The notes beneath the pieces were generated by a model. It was not told the origin of the DNA, did no database searches, and saw only the letters and a list, made by a program, of their open reading frames with translations. DNA of 64,000 nucleotides from Cutibacterium namnetense (GTDB lineage: Bacteria > Actinomycetota > Actinomycetes > Propionibacteriales > Propionibacteriaceae), in NCBI RefSeq assembly GCF_001642025.1, contig NZ_LWHO01000001.1, forward strand, positions 62,001 through 126,000, read 5' to 3'. Shown in pieces: positions 8,370-16,880 of this stretch; within the stretch, counting starts at the first letter, position 1; each line of letters begins with the position of its first letter. The translations under genes were made by a program, and so were the position numbers.

Positions 8370-11300
8370 ATGGGCTTCATGGTCACTCAAGCTCACATGG
8401 ATTCCGTGAATCTACGACTGGCGCTCAACGGTCTGTCACTGCCGACGGTCGCGCGCGCTTCCTACATTGACGTTGTCGCCCCAGTCTTAGCCCGACAGCG
8501 AGAGCTAAGGAGGGAGCTTCCCGAGCTCCTTTGTCCAGCCGACCGTCGTATCCAGACATTCATCGACCGCTACCTAGGCGAGGACTCCCCGGTCCACCCC
8601 CGACTGCCCGAAACCACCTTGACTCTTGACGAGCCCGGTCTCGCTCGTGCACTTTCATTACCCGTCGACGGCGACGATTTCAGTTCCGACCTTGTCTCGA
8701 GCTACCGAGTGGCCAATGGAGTACTGCACAACCCGCGTAATGACCGGCGCACCACTGCTGGCGTATTCCATGTCGCCGAGGGCGGGCTGGCTATCCCCGA
8801 CGACAAGAAGGCCGTCCCGATCGACGTCTTCGCCCGTCTGCTCGACCTTGCCTTCCAGGCCCCGCCCGAGCACACTCTGCTGCCTTACACTTCCACCCAA
8901 CCGGTCGACCGCCAGGCCCACACCTGGGTTTCTCTGCTGCTGAGGCCCCTGGTGGTGCCCGAAGTGCCTGGCTTCGTCTCCGAGCGCCGCATGGAGATCC
9001 GGTTCTTCGCCCCCGGCGGGCTGGTCTCGAACCTGGACTTCGTGGAGGGGATTTTTGGCAACAGCGGTGATCCCCTTCTGCCCGCCAACGACTCGGCCCT
9101 CGCCCCGTCGGGTTGGACTGGCCACAGCGGTTGCATCATTCTCGCCCCGCACCTAAACCTTATCCGCAAGGTGGACCTTGATCTGCCCCACATTGACCAG
9201 GCGACCGACCGTCAGCGTCGCGACGGGATGTGTTGGTCTGACGAGTCTGAGCTCTACAACGAGGGCAAGCCGTTCAAGCTGTGTGCCCGTGATGAGTCCG
9301 GGGTCATCCTCACCATCGTTGCCGACAATTACTTCGGCTACTGCAAGAAGGAGGTCAAAACCCAGATTTCCTACTCAGCTAACTTGTTCGGCCTGGCCGA
9401 GGAGGAACATTCCGGCGGCGCTCGCGCCTATATCTCCCACAACGAGGGCCAGGAATATGCCACCCCAGTCTGCGACCAGACAGTTTCCGACATCGTCATG
9501 GCCAATCCGGATCATTTCGAGATGCTCAAGGACGGTCAGGCCCGGGTACTCGATATTGACGACGTCATCCTCGTGCCGGGTGGCGCTAAGTTCAGCCTAC
9601 GTGACGGCACGGTCAGCTGGGACGATGGTGACCACTCCATCCGAATGCGCGCCGACACCGAGTATGTCTCCCCCGCCGGCTATCGGATGCGCATGGTTCA
9701 CAATGATGCCGACGACCAGTGGTACCTCGAGGGCACCTACGGCGATTCGACGACCTTGCACAAGTGCTGCACGGTCTCCGGTGGTGGAAAGTCGGAGATC
9801 TCCAAGGCCATCTCGGACACCTTCCTATGGGGCAATGCCTACTCTCCAGATTTCGAGGCCGACATGGATGCCATCGATGACATCCTGCATCGGGATTTCT
9901 CGACGCGGTTCGCCGATCCCGAGCTCAACGGTATCGACCACCGTCCGATCCTCTCGACGGAGCGTTCGGTGGGTTCGGTCATCAAGCTCCTCACCCCGTC
10001 CTCGGACTTCACCGACTGGTACAACGATTGGATCAACTCGATTCCGGCCTTCCGCAAGGAGCTGATCTTCACCATCAAGCGCTACTACAAACCGGAATGG
10101 GGTGACGACTGGCGCTCCCACTTCAGCGTCGCTCCTACGAACGGTCGGCACGGCAACATGGTCCGACTCGACGGCCAGAAGGTGCTAGTGAGCATGGCGC
10201 GCGTGGGGTTCCAGCCCGACGGTGCCTGGCGGCTGTTCACCCTGCGCCACGACTACGCCCCGGCCGTCAAGGTGCAGACCGAAGACGATATGACAGCATC
10301 AATCGTCACCTCTCCGGGCATGGTCACCGGCCCTGAAGGCCTGTCACGCAAAGTCGTCGCCAACTGCGAGGCGCTGCTCTTCCAGCGCCCCGACGACGCC
10401 ATTTACCGCGGGTACGACACTCAGACCGAGCGTGATATGAGCGGGCAAGACTTGTTCATCTCGAACTACCAACCGCTGACTCGCGAGGACGTCAGGGCAA
10501 TGCGTGACGACGTAGTGGCCTTCTCAAAGTTCACCCCACCGATGCGCACGTTCCTGTCGGACTTCGCCGACTCCGACCCTTCGAAGGAGCCAAAGTTCGT
10601 CGTTTCCAGCGCCGATCCTCGTCTCATCGACGGGGTGCGCTCGCGCAATCCGCGCTACCTGCAGGTGCGTCCGGACATCGCCAAACCGCGCGAGACCGCG
10701 ATCGCCGATCTAGCCAGCCACCTGTACCACGGGTTGCCGATCGACGAACCGCTGCCCCTGCCAGTCGACGTGGTCGCCGCCGGGCGTCGCAACAACCCGC
10801 CCGAGGGCAAAATCCCGGCCCTGTGTGCGTACAACCCGTTGCACTATATGGAGCTGCCGGAACTGTTCATGGAGTTCATCTCCTCGATGACTGGCAAGAG
10901 TCCTTCGACGACGGGAGCCGGTTCGGAGGGAGCCCTGACGAAGGCACCGTTCAATGCTCTGCCGGCGGTCTTCGACCTCAACTCATCCTTCCTGTCTTTC
11001 GTGCTGTCGGGATACGACGGCTGGCTGTCCTCGGCCGGATTCATCGGCCCGAAGGTCGAGGTCGCCCACGACATCTCCCTGCTCGTTCCGGAAATCTTCT
11101 GCCGAATGTCACCGACCGAGAGGGACGCCAAGACCCTCATCGAGGGTGGCTACCTGGAGAAGCTGGAGGATTACGACAAGGACGGCGAACTCATTCTTGC
11201 CTCCCGTCTGGGTTACCGCATGACGGAGAAGTTCATGCGCACCTACTTCGGGCGCATCTTCTTGCACCCCGACACCGTTTTCACCCCCGAGATGCTGCGT

Positions 11301-11759
11301 CCGGAATTGCAGGACGCCGACATCTTCGCTGACTCAGTGCGGACGATCTCGACGACTCACGCCCGAGTGGCCAAGGCTTATTTCGACGACGGGACGGTCT
11401 CGCTAGCGGTACCGCCCATCCGGGCCTTGCTGGAGATCATGGTCAACGGAGTCTGCTCGGAAGGTTGGACCCTCGACGATCCCGAGTTGCGGCAAATGTT
11501 CACCCGCGAGTCAGTGCTCGCCTCTGACTGGTACGCCGAACGCCTCGACGCCAAACAGGCCGAGGCTGTACAGCGCGCCGAGCGAGGAATCGCCCACCTT
11601 GAGCAGTTCATGGCTGATCCGCGCAACGCGTCCGCCTGCGAGGAGATCGACGTGCAGGCCCGCCTGGATCAAGTCCGCAGGTTCCATGACCGTGCCGTAA
11701 CTGCTGAATACCGCCAACAGTTGGTGGGCACTCTCGGTCGGCAGGTTAACTTCCGCTGA
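8370..11759 (+). CDS. Probable PPi-type phosphoenolpyruvate carboxykinase
   Basis: A single 1129-residue protein without signal peptide or membrane segments. It is not like the ATP- or GTP-dependent PEP carboxykinases of about 530-620 residues, but its size and sequence style fit the PPi-type enzyme described from Propionibacterium freudenreichii and Entamoeba (about 1100-1150 residues), which converts PEP + CO2 + phosphate to oxaloacetate + pyrophosphate. A glycine-rich P-loop-like motif, CTVSGGGKSEISK, lies near residues 468-480, and NYFGYCKKEVKTQISYSANL near 310-330 could hold substrate-binding residues. The start is uncertain: ATGs at 8370, 8379 and 8397 are in frame and none has a strong ribosome binding site. 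The assignment is from memory of the family, not from a search. Confidence 0.68.
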   Translation: MGFMVTQAHMDSVNLRLALNGLSLPTVARASYIDVVAPVLARQRELRRELPELLCPADRRIQTFIDRYLGEDSPVHPRLPETTLTLDEPGLARALSLPVDGDDFSSDLVSSYRVANGVLHNPRNDRRTTAGVFHVAEGGLAIPDDKKAVPIDVFARLLDLAFQAPPEHTLLPYTSTQPVDRQAHTWVSLLLRPLVVPEVPGFVSERRMEIRFFAPGGLVSNLDFVEGIFGNSGDPLLPANDSALAPSGWTGHSGCIILAPHLNLIRKVDLDLPHIDQATDRQRRDGMCWSDESELYNEGKPFKLCARDESGVILTIVADNYFGYCKKEVKTQISYSANLFGLAEEEHSGGARAYISHNEGQEYATPVCDQTVSDIVMANPDHFEMLKDGQARVLDIDDVILVPGGAKFSLRDGTVSWDDGDHSIRMRADTEYVSPAGYRMRMVHNDADDQWYLEGTYGDSTTLHKCCTVSGGGKSEISKAISDTFLWGNAYSPDFEADMDAIDDILHRDFSTRFADPELNGIDHRPILSTERSVGSVIKLLTPSSDFTDWYNDWINSIPAFRKELIFTIKRYYKPEWGDDWRSHFSVAPTNGRHGNMVRLDGQKVLVSMARVGFQPDGAWRLFTLRHDYAPAVKVQTEDDMTASIVTSPGMVTGPEGLSRKVVANCEALLFQRPDDAIYRGYDTQTERDMSGQDLFISNYQPLTREDVRAMRDDVVAFSKFTPPMRTFLSDFADSDPSKEPKFVVSSADPRLIDGVRSRNPRYLQVRPDIAKPRETAIADLASHLYHGLPIDEPLPLPVDVVAAGRRNNPPEGKIPALCAYNPLHYMELPELFMEFISSMTGKSPSTTGAGSEGALTKAPFNALPAVFDLNSSFLSFVLSGYDGWLSSAGFIGPKVEVAHDISLLVPEIFCRMSPTERDAKTLIEGGYLEKLEDYDKDGELILASRLGYRMTEKFMRTYFGRIFLHPDTVFTPEMLRPELQDADIFADSVRTISTTHARVAKAYFDDGTVSLAVPPIRALLEIMVNGVCSEGWTLDDPELRQMFTRESVLASDWYAERLDAKQAEAVQRAERGIAHLEQFMADPRNASACEEIDVQARLDQVRRFHDRAVTAEYRQQLVGTLGRQVNFR

Positions 11760-11761
11760 GA

Positions 11762-11799
11762 TTGGTCGGCCCCGCGTGATATCACCCGGGGCCGACCAA
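11762..11799 (+). terminator. Strong hairpin terminator after the PPi-PEPCK candidate
   Basis: TTGGTCGGCCCCG (11762-11774) and CGGGGCCGACCAA (11787-11799) form a perfect 13-bp stem with a 12-base loop, two bases past the stop codon. It has no U-tract, as in many actinobacterial terminators, and could work in both directions. Confidence 0.8.
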
Positions 11800-11829
11800 C
11801 TGCCCCCAGCTTTCCGTAACGATCCCCCC

Positions 11830-11889
11830 TGTGACCTATCCGGATCTCTACCTTCTTGTGACATATCCGGACCGGCGGATCCTTGTGAC
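11830..11889. repeat. Three TGTGAC repeat units at exact 27-base spacing
   Basis: TGTGAC starts at 11830, 11857 and 11884, exactly 27 bases apart. The first two units continue as TGTGACCTATCCGGA and TGTGACATATCCGGA; the third diverges after TGTGACG. They sit between a terminator and a large hairpin. They could be the end of a lost insertion sequence or protein-binding iterons. I do not recognise them. Confidence 0.6.
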
Positions 11890-11957
11890 GAAAAATCCCG
11901 CCTCGGGTGAGGTCAGAGCACATGAGTGCCTCGACCTTCACCAAGGCGGGACTTTTC
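11890..11957. repeat. Large inverted repeat (32-base arms, 4-base loop)
   Basis: Arms 11890-11921 and 11926-11957 match at 24 of 32 positions around the loop ATGA, with GAAAA.TCCCGCCT at the outer end matched on the other side as AGGCGGGA.TTTTC. It lies directly after the 27-base repeats and before the FhuF-like gene. It may be an insertion-sequence end, a terminator or a structured leader. Confidence 0.6.
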
Positions 11958-12015
11958 GCACCCCACGTCACCCGATTTTCCTGTTGTCGGACATGCGAGG
12001 CAGCACTATGGGGGT

Positions 12016-12717
12016 GTGGACGTCGTTGATCTCGCTGCAGCCGGTTTCGATGAGTGGGTCTGTGTCGAAAATCATCGGCCGGGCGACACTCCCGCTGATT
12101 CCTGGCTTCCAGCAATTCAGCTCATCGCTCCCGGAACCCTCTTCCGCCGTGTCGACCACACCCACGAGGCTCTCCTGGCCCAACGCCATGCGGGGAAAGC
12201 GGGCCATGGTCACGCGGTCCCTGCCGCGGATGGCCCGGTCGCCCGTCGTGTCGCACTATCGGCAACCCAACTTGGAATCGTCGCCAGGCTAGTGGTCCCG
12301 GTCGTCGCGGCCCGGACCCTCAGAATCGATGTCAATATTCCCCGGCTCGCGGACCTCTGGTTCCGTGATGTGCTTTCTGCTCCGGTGCCCGTGTCCGTGG
12401 CTTGGCAGCCAGGACCAGCGATAATCACCGGTTCAGCAGTTGAAGAGATCACTAATGCCTTTATCGGCGCCGGGCTGAGCAAAATTGTCGCCTGGGACAA
12501 CCTGGCTTCAGCGGTGAGCACCTCGGTCATCATGGTGACTCGCTGTCGCCCAGACTTACGTTGGACAGCCATCGATGCCGCCACAGAAATATTGGCCATG
12601 GTCGACCCACGCCCCGGTATCACTGCCGGACGGGCCTTCCACCGCCGCAGCTGCCGCCTCTACTACCAGGTCAGTGGCTCTCGTAAAGCCTGCTGCCGGG
12701 ATTGCGTACTGGTCTGA
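12016..12717 (+). CDS. FhuF-like iron-sulfur/ferric-reductase family protein
   Basis: About 233 residues from the GTG at 12016; the frame is open up to a GTG at 11926, but that stretch is the right arm of the hairpin, so I prefer the later start. The C-terminus RRSCRLYYQVSGSRKACCRDC resembles the FhuF-type [2Fe-2S] site (usually CC-x10-C-x2-C after an arginine-rich turn, with LYY following), which reduces iron in siderophores. Here the usual CC pair reads CR, while a CC sits two residues before the end of the motif. No membrane segment is seen. The last 55 bases overlap the convergent GNAT-like gene. Moderate confidence in family, low in start. Confidence 0.55.
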   Translation: MDVVDLAAAGFDEWVCVENHRPGDTPADSWLPAIQLIAPGTLFRRVDHTHEALLAQRHAGKAGHGHAVPAADGPVARRVALSATQLGIVARLVVPVVAARTLRIDVNIPRLADLWFRDVLSAPVPVSVAWQPGPAIITGSAVEEITNAFIGAGLSKIVAWDNLASAVSTSVIMVTRCRPDLRWTAIDAATEILAMVDPRPGITAGRAFHRRSCRLYYQVSGSRKACCRDCVLV

Positions 12718-13349
12718 ACCATGGGCGCCGGGTCGTCGTGCTCATGACACGTTGAATCCGTCGACCACCGCAATCGTCCGACATCAGCTGGGGCTAAACC
12801 GTTGCCGCGCAGCCACCCGAACCAGCGTTCCGTCCAGCTCTTTTCCGCTTTAACTGACCGCCGCAGATCTAATCTCATGCGGCGAATTGGTCCGGCGCTC
12901 ATGGGGTCAACCTCTTGAAATCCCCACGACTCCAACCAGGTGACGGGGGCGACACGAGGATCGGTGCACGGCCCAATAACGCCACCGGCTTCTATGACTG
13001 GTACGGATCCGTGTAGGCGGGCCGCGAGGAAAGAGGTGCGCACTCGCCCCCACGAAGCGTCGCTCCGATGAGGAAGAAGGCCCACCAGAACCGCTCCTCC
13101 AGGTGTGCGGGGAATTTTCGACATCGGATGGTCTGGCGGGAGACAGGTTTCGGGAGCAACGAGCAGAATGCCCTCGATCTCGTCCCCGTGACGACTTGCG
13201 ACCCCATAGAATCCCCACCGCTGGCAAGCTTCATCAGCCCACGCTGGCAGAGCCTTATCAGGATCAATTTTCCATGGGCGCAGCTGGGTGGCGGCTCCCA
13301 GAATCCGGGTGTCCTCCCGTTTCAGCGTCGTCAAATGTCTGACTCGCAT
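12663..13349 (-). CDS. Putative GNAT-type acetyltransferase-like protein
   Basis: 228 residues from the ATG at 13349, which has GGAGGAGACATT directly before it; a GTG at 13397 is in frame but poorer. Features suggesting a GNAT fold are the stretch WGFYGVASRHGDEIEGILLVAP (a beta-hairpin, about residues 44-65) and a later WLESWGFQEVDP like the fourth GNAT motif. There is no clear Q/RxxGxG/A acetyl-CoA loop, so enzymatic activity is uncertain. It overlaps the end of the FhuF-like gene on the opposite strand. It could be a divergent or inactive acetyltransferase. Confidence 0.5.
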   Translation of the reverse strand: MRVRHLTTLKREDTRILGAATQLRPWKIDPDKALPAWADEACQRWGFYGVASRHGDEIEGILLVAPETCLPPDHPMSKIPRTPGGAVLVGLLPHRSDASWGRVRTSFLAARLHGSVPVIEAGGVIGPCTDPRVAPVTWLESWGFQEVDPMSAGPIRRMRLDLRRSVKAEKSWTERWFGWLRGNGLAPADVGRLRWSTDSTCHEHDDPAPMVQTSTQSRQQALREPLTW

Positions 13350-13490
13350 AATGTCTCCTCCCGATGCGCCTTGCAGCGGGTCGACGACGGCTCTCACCGC
13401 GCCCCCTGTGACGCCCGATGGGTGAAATAGACCACACCTGGGTGAGTGTCATTCTAGGTTTCCGGGTGTCCGGTACGGCACAGTGGGAGG

Positions 13491-14888
13491 GTGAGCAGCA
13501 AAGACCACATCACCAGGCAACCCGTCCCTGCGACCGATGACGGGCACGCTGATGCCGCTGCTGCTGTTCCCGAAGCCGGTAAAACCACCACCAACCACCG
13601 AGTAGACACCACCTTTGACAAGTTCCACGGTCGGTATTCCACCCGCTCTCTAGGGTTGAAAACCTCTCCCGTGCGCGCCTTGTTCGCGGTAGCGAATCGG
13701 CCCGAGGTAGTTTCCTTGGCCGGTGGCATGCCTAATATTGCTGATCTTCCTCTTGACGTCGTTAGTGAGTCGCTGACAGAGCTTGTCGATACGCGTGGCG
13801 CCGTCGTCATGCAGTACGGATCGGGGCAGGGCGAACCCGAGATTCGCGAGCACATCTGTGAGGTAATGGCCGTCGAGGGGCTGGTCGCAGATCCTGACGA
13901 CGTCACTGTCACGTGTGGTTCTCAGCAGGGCTTAGACCTCGTCACGCGCATTTTTTGCGACCCAGGCGATGTCATCATGGCCGAGTCGCCGGCTTATGTC
14001 GGGGCGCTTAATACGTTCGCTTCGTACCAGACTGAGGTCATCCACGTTGACATGGACGACAGTGGGCTGGTTCCGGAGTCCCTGCGTGAGAAAGTGACTG
14101 TGGCGCGCCAGGACGGCAGGTCGGTGAAATTCCTCTACACGGTTCCCAACCACTCAAACCCGTCGGGAATCTCGCAATCCACCGAGCGTCGCCGGGAGAT
14201 CTTGGCGGTGGCTAACGAGCTGGATCTGTTGGTGGTTGAGGACAACCCGTACGGACTACTCAACCTCGATGGGGACCCACTACCGACGTTGAAGTCGATG
14301 GATCCCGACAACGTCGTGTACCTGGGGTCCTTCTCCAAGACGTTCGCGCCAGGCTTCCGCGTCGGTTGGGTGCTGTCGCCGCCTTTCGTACGCGACAAGC
14401 TAGTTCTTGCCCAAGAGTCCGCGACCCTATGCCCGCCGGTCTTTTCCCAGTTCGCGGTTTCGAGCTACCTGGCCCATTGGGATTGGCGTGCTCAGGTGGA
14501 CAGCTTTATCAATATGTACCGCACTCGCCGTGACACCATGCTGGCTTCGTTGGCCGAAACAATGCCCGAAGGGACAACATGGTCCCGTCCGTCTGGCGGG
14601 TTTTTTGTCTGGCTGACGATGCCGGGAACGATTGATTCTGCTGCCATGCTTCCCCGAGCTGTAACGAAGCTCGTCGCCTATACTCCAGGGACGGCGTTCT
14701 ATGCGGATGGCCGTGGCCAGCGCAATATTCGCCTGTCGTTCTGTTATCCAACTCCCGAACGCATCAAGATCGGTGTTGAGCGGCTGGCCGGTGTGGTGCG
14801 CGAGGAGTTGGATATTGCTGAGACGTTCGAGTTGACTGACGAACGGCGTCATTCCCGTGATCTAGGGCCAGGTCCGAACTTGGCGTGA
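13491..14888 (+). CDS. PLP-dependent aminotransferase, 2-aminoadipate/MocR-type (class I/II)
   Basis: 465 residues. Typical fold-type I features are EVVSLAGGMPN near residue 70, the substrate/PLP loop in TVPNHSNPSG, and the PLP lysine, Lys283, in SFSKTFAPGFRVGW. There is no N-terminal GntR DNA-binding domain, so it is an enzyme and not a full MocR regulator; the first 45 residues look disordered. It starts at GTG with GGGAGG immediately before, an unusually tight spacing. Close relatives act on 2-aminoadipate, aromatic or branched amino acids; the substrate here is not known. It is a single gene, diverging from the GNAT-like gene. Confidence 0.85.
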   Translation: MSSKDHITRQPVPATDDGHADAAAAVPEAGKTTTNHRVDTTFDKFHGRYSTRSLGLKTSPVRALFAVANRPEVVSLAGGMPNIADLPLDVVSESLTELVDTRGAVVMQYGSGQGEPEIREHICEVMAVEGLVADPDDVTVTCGSQQGLDLVTRIFCDPGDVIMAESPAYVGALNTFASYQTEVIHVDMDDSGLVPESLREKVTVARQDGRSVKFLYTVPNHSNPSGISQSTERRREILAVANELDLLVVEDNPYGLLNLDGDPLPTLKSMDPDNVVYLGSFSKTFAPGFRVGWVLSPPFVRDKLVLAQESATLCPPVFSQFAVSSYLAHWDWRAQVDSFINMYRTRRDTMLASLAETMPEGTTWSRPSGGFFVWLTMPGTIDSAAMLPRAVTKLVAYTPGTAFYADGRGQRNIRLSFCYPTPERIKIGVERLAGVVREELDIAETFELTDERRHSRDLGPGPNLA

Positions 14889-15223
14889 TCCCAGCAACGG
14901 GTCAAGCCTGACAGCGGTAGAGCTCCGACCTACCTTCTATCGATATATCGTTATGTCGACTTAGTTATATATGTCAGACGGATTTTCGGGACCAACTTTG
15001 GACTCGGTTCGTAGCAGTTCTACCACAGGATTGTCGTTTGCTAGTCGCTTTGATGACGAGCGTAGCCGGGGACCTAATGGGTACCGAGCTCACTCTGCCC
15101 CAATCGCACTCCTAGCAAACGTTCGCACAGGATGCCCCAATTCGTTGCCATCATCTGTCCCCGTTTATAAATACCGGGAGGTCGGGCATGTCGTCATCGT
15201 CCGGACGCTGGTTGAATAGGGGC
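14889..15223. other. Gene-free stretch with an AT-rich palindrome
   Basis: No convincing gene. CGATATATCG at 14941-14950 is a perfect 10-bp palindrome in a patch of AT-rich sequence (about 14938-14972) unusual for this genome. It lies upstream of the ddl-SURF1-DUF3817 operon and may be its operator or promoter region. Confidence 0.45.
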
Positions 15224-16171
15224 ATGTTGCAACCAGTCGTCGTCCTCGCCGGAAGACTCAGCCACCAGCGCGACATTTCCCTGAAGTCTGGTCGCACCGT
15301 CGCACAGGCGCTGCGGCGGGTCGGACACGAAGTCGTCGAAGCCGATGTCGATTCTGCACTCATTGAGACTCTGCGTGCTAATGACAGTGCCGTCGTGTTT
15401 CCTATGTTGCACGGCGGACTTGGCGAAAATGGTGCCCTGCTTGAGGTACTTCAACTCATGGGCATCCCATATGTGGGCTCTGGACCGGCAACCTGCCGTA
15501 TCTCCTTCGATAAGTCCATCGCGTCCCGCGCTGTGGCTGCAGCTGGGGTTGCTACACCACAGCAGGTCGCGCTGCCCCATGACATCTTCCGTGAACTCGG
15601 CGCTCGGACGGTCATTCGCTCGATTACCGAGAGTTTTGGCCTTCCAGTCATCGTCAAGCCAGCACGCGGAGGCTCGAGCCTCGGTGTCACAAAGATTGAC
15701 GACATCGACGATTTTCCTCAGGCCATTGCGAATGCCTACGCTTATGACGACATGGTTGTGGTCGAGGAGTTCATTGCGGGCACTGAGCTCGCAATAGGAA
15801 TGATTACGACTTCAGAGGGCACGCGTGTACTGCCAGCCGTCGAGGTTCGCCCTGTCGGCGGCGTTTACGACTATTCGGCGATGTATACCGGCGGTGAGAC
15901 GCGACTAACGGCTCCAGCAGACATTAGCGATGAGGTTGCCCAGGCGGCGGACGAAATGGTCCGAGTCGTGCAGAAGGAGCTCTACTTCTCCGGGATATCC
16001 CGCGTCGATGCGATCGTGGACGAGTCCGGTCGTCCTGTCTTCTTGGAGGCTGGTGCCGCTCCAGGCATGACAGCTACCTCTCTTGTGCCCGTGGCCATGA
16101 AAGCTGCCGGACTAGACCTTGGCGAGGTGTGCTCCCAACTAGTTGACGACGTCGCTCGCAACCATGGCTAG
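15224..16171 (+). CDS. ddl: D-alanine--D-alanine ligase family ATP-grasp enzyme
   Basis: 315 residues. N-terminal Ddl signature HGGLGENGALLEVLQLMGIPYVGS appears as HGGLGENGAL then IPYVGSG; the ATP-grasp core shows VIVKPARGGSSLGV, VVVEEFIAGTELAIG, and the C-terminal RVDAIVDESGRPVFLE and APGMT. It joins two D-alanines for the peptidoglycan stem. The ATG at 15224 has AGGGG just before it and gives a normal N-terminus; an in-frame ATG at 15188 is less likely. It overlaps the next gene by 8 bases. A second Ddl may exist elsewhere, and whether this one is the housekeeping copy is not shown. Confidence 0.82.
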   Translation: MLQPVVVLAGRLSHQRDISLKSGRTVAQALRRVGHEVVEADVDSALIETLRANDSAVVFPMLHGGLGENGALLEVLQLMGIPYVGSGPATCRISFDKSIASRAVAAAGVATPQQVALPHDIFRELGARTVIRSITESFGLPVIVKPARGGSSLGVTKIDDIDDFPQAIANAYAYDDMVVVEEFIAGTELAIGMITTSEGTRVLPAVEVRPVGGVYDYSAMYTGGETRLTAPADISDEVAQAADEMVRVVQKELYFSGISRVDAIVDESGRPVFLEAGAAPGMTATSLVPVAMKAAGLDLGEVCSQLVDDVARNHG

Positions 16172-16880
16172 CGGTTCACCCACTGAAGGTTCCCACTCCG
16201 CTGTGCGCATCAAGCAGGTATTTATCATCCTGTTCGGCGTCATTCTTGCCGGAGTCATGGTCTTCCTCGGACTGTGGCAGATGAACGTTTTTGAGTCCCA
16301 ACAAGATAACTCAACGCAAGCGCGTATCAGCGAGCCAGTAATCACTTGGAGCGAGGCACCCAAGAAGGCCGATGTCATGGGCCAGTACGGACGCCGGGTG
16401 ACAGTGACGGGCACTTTCGAACCATCGACCACAACCTTGATCGGTACATCGTGGCCAGTACGTGTCGTAGAGGGAGTCAGGCTGGCATCTGGAGAAACGC
16501 TCGCCGTGGTTCGCGGCGAGCTCTCGGAAGGTAAGAAGGTCCCGACTGAGCCCTCTGGCTCCGTGACACTGACAGGTGTGCTCGCAGCCTCTGAGACTGA
16601 TGATGGTCACCGAAATCCACAGATGCCAGCGGCCGTGCTCCCCTCCCTCCGGCTGGAAGTGTTGACTCAAACGTGGCCCCAGCCCTTGGTGCCAGCAACC
16701 CTGACTCTCGATAACAAGGATGCACACACTCAGGGCCTTGCGCCTGGGCAACCGGTGCTCCCGAAGGGTGACGGTGGCGAACGTAATCGCGGCTACGCAT
16801 TGCAGTGGTGGGTCTTCGCGATTTTCACCGTTGCCATGTCTCTCGCCTTCGCCCGGGCAGCAGGTAAGCATCAAAAATGA
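16164..16880 (+). CDS. SURF1 family cytochrome oxidase assembly protein
   Basis: About 238 residues, with the usual SURF1 layout: one N-terminal membrane segment (IKQVFIILFGVILAGVMVFL, with the GLWQ motif following), an extracytoplasmic domain with YGRRVTVTGTFEP, and a second membrane segment ending LQWWVFAIFTVAMSLAF. SURF1 helps haem insertion in haem-copper oxidases. The start is ATG at 16164, overlapping the ddl stop; an upstream TTG at 16143 is in frame. The stop overlaps the next ATG as ATGA, so translation is probably coupled to the DUF3817 gene. Confidence 0.85.
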   Translation: MASGSPTEGSHSAVRIKQVFIILFGVILAGVMVFLGLWQMNVFESQQDNSTQARISEPVITWSEAPKKADVMGQYGRRVTVTGTFEPSTTTLIGTSWPVRVVEGVRLASGETLAVVRGELSEGKKVPTEPSGSVTLTGVLAASETDDGHRNPQMPAAVLPSLRLEVLTQTWPQPLVPATLTLDNKDAHTQGLAPGQPVLPKGDGGERNRGYALQWWVFAIFTVAMSLAFARAAGKHQK

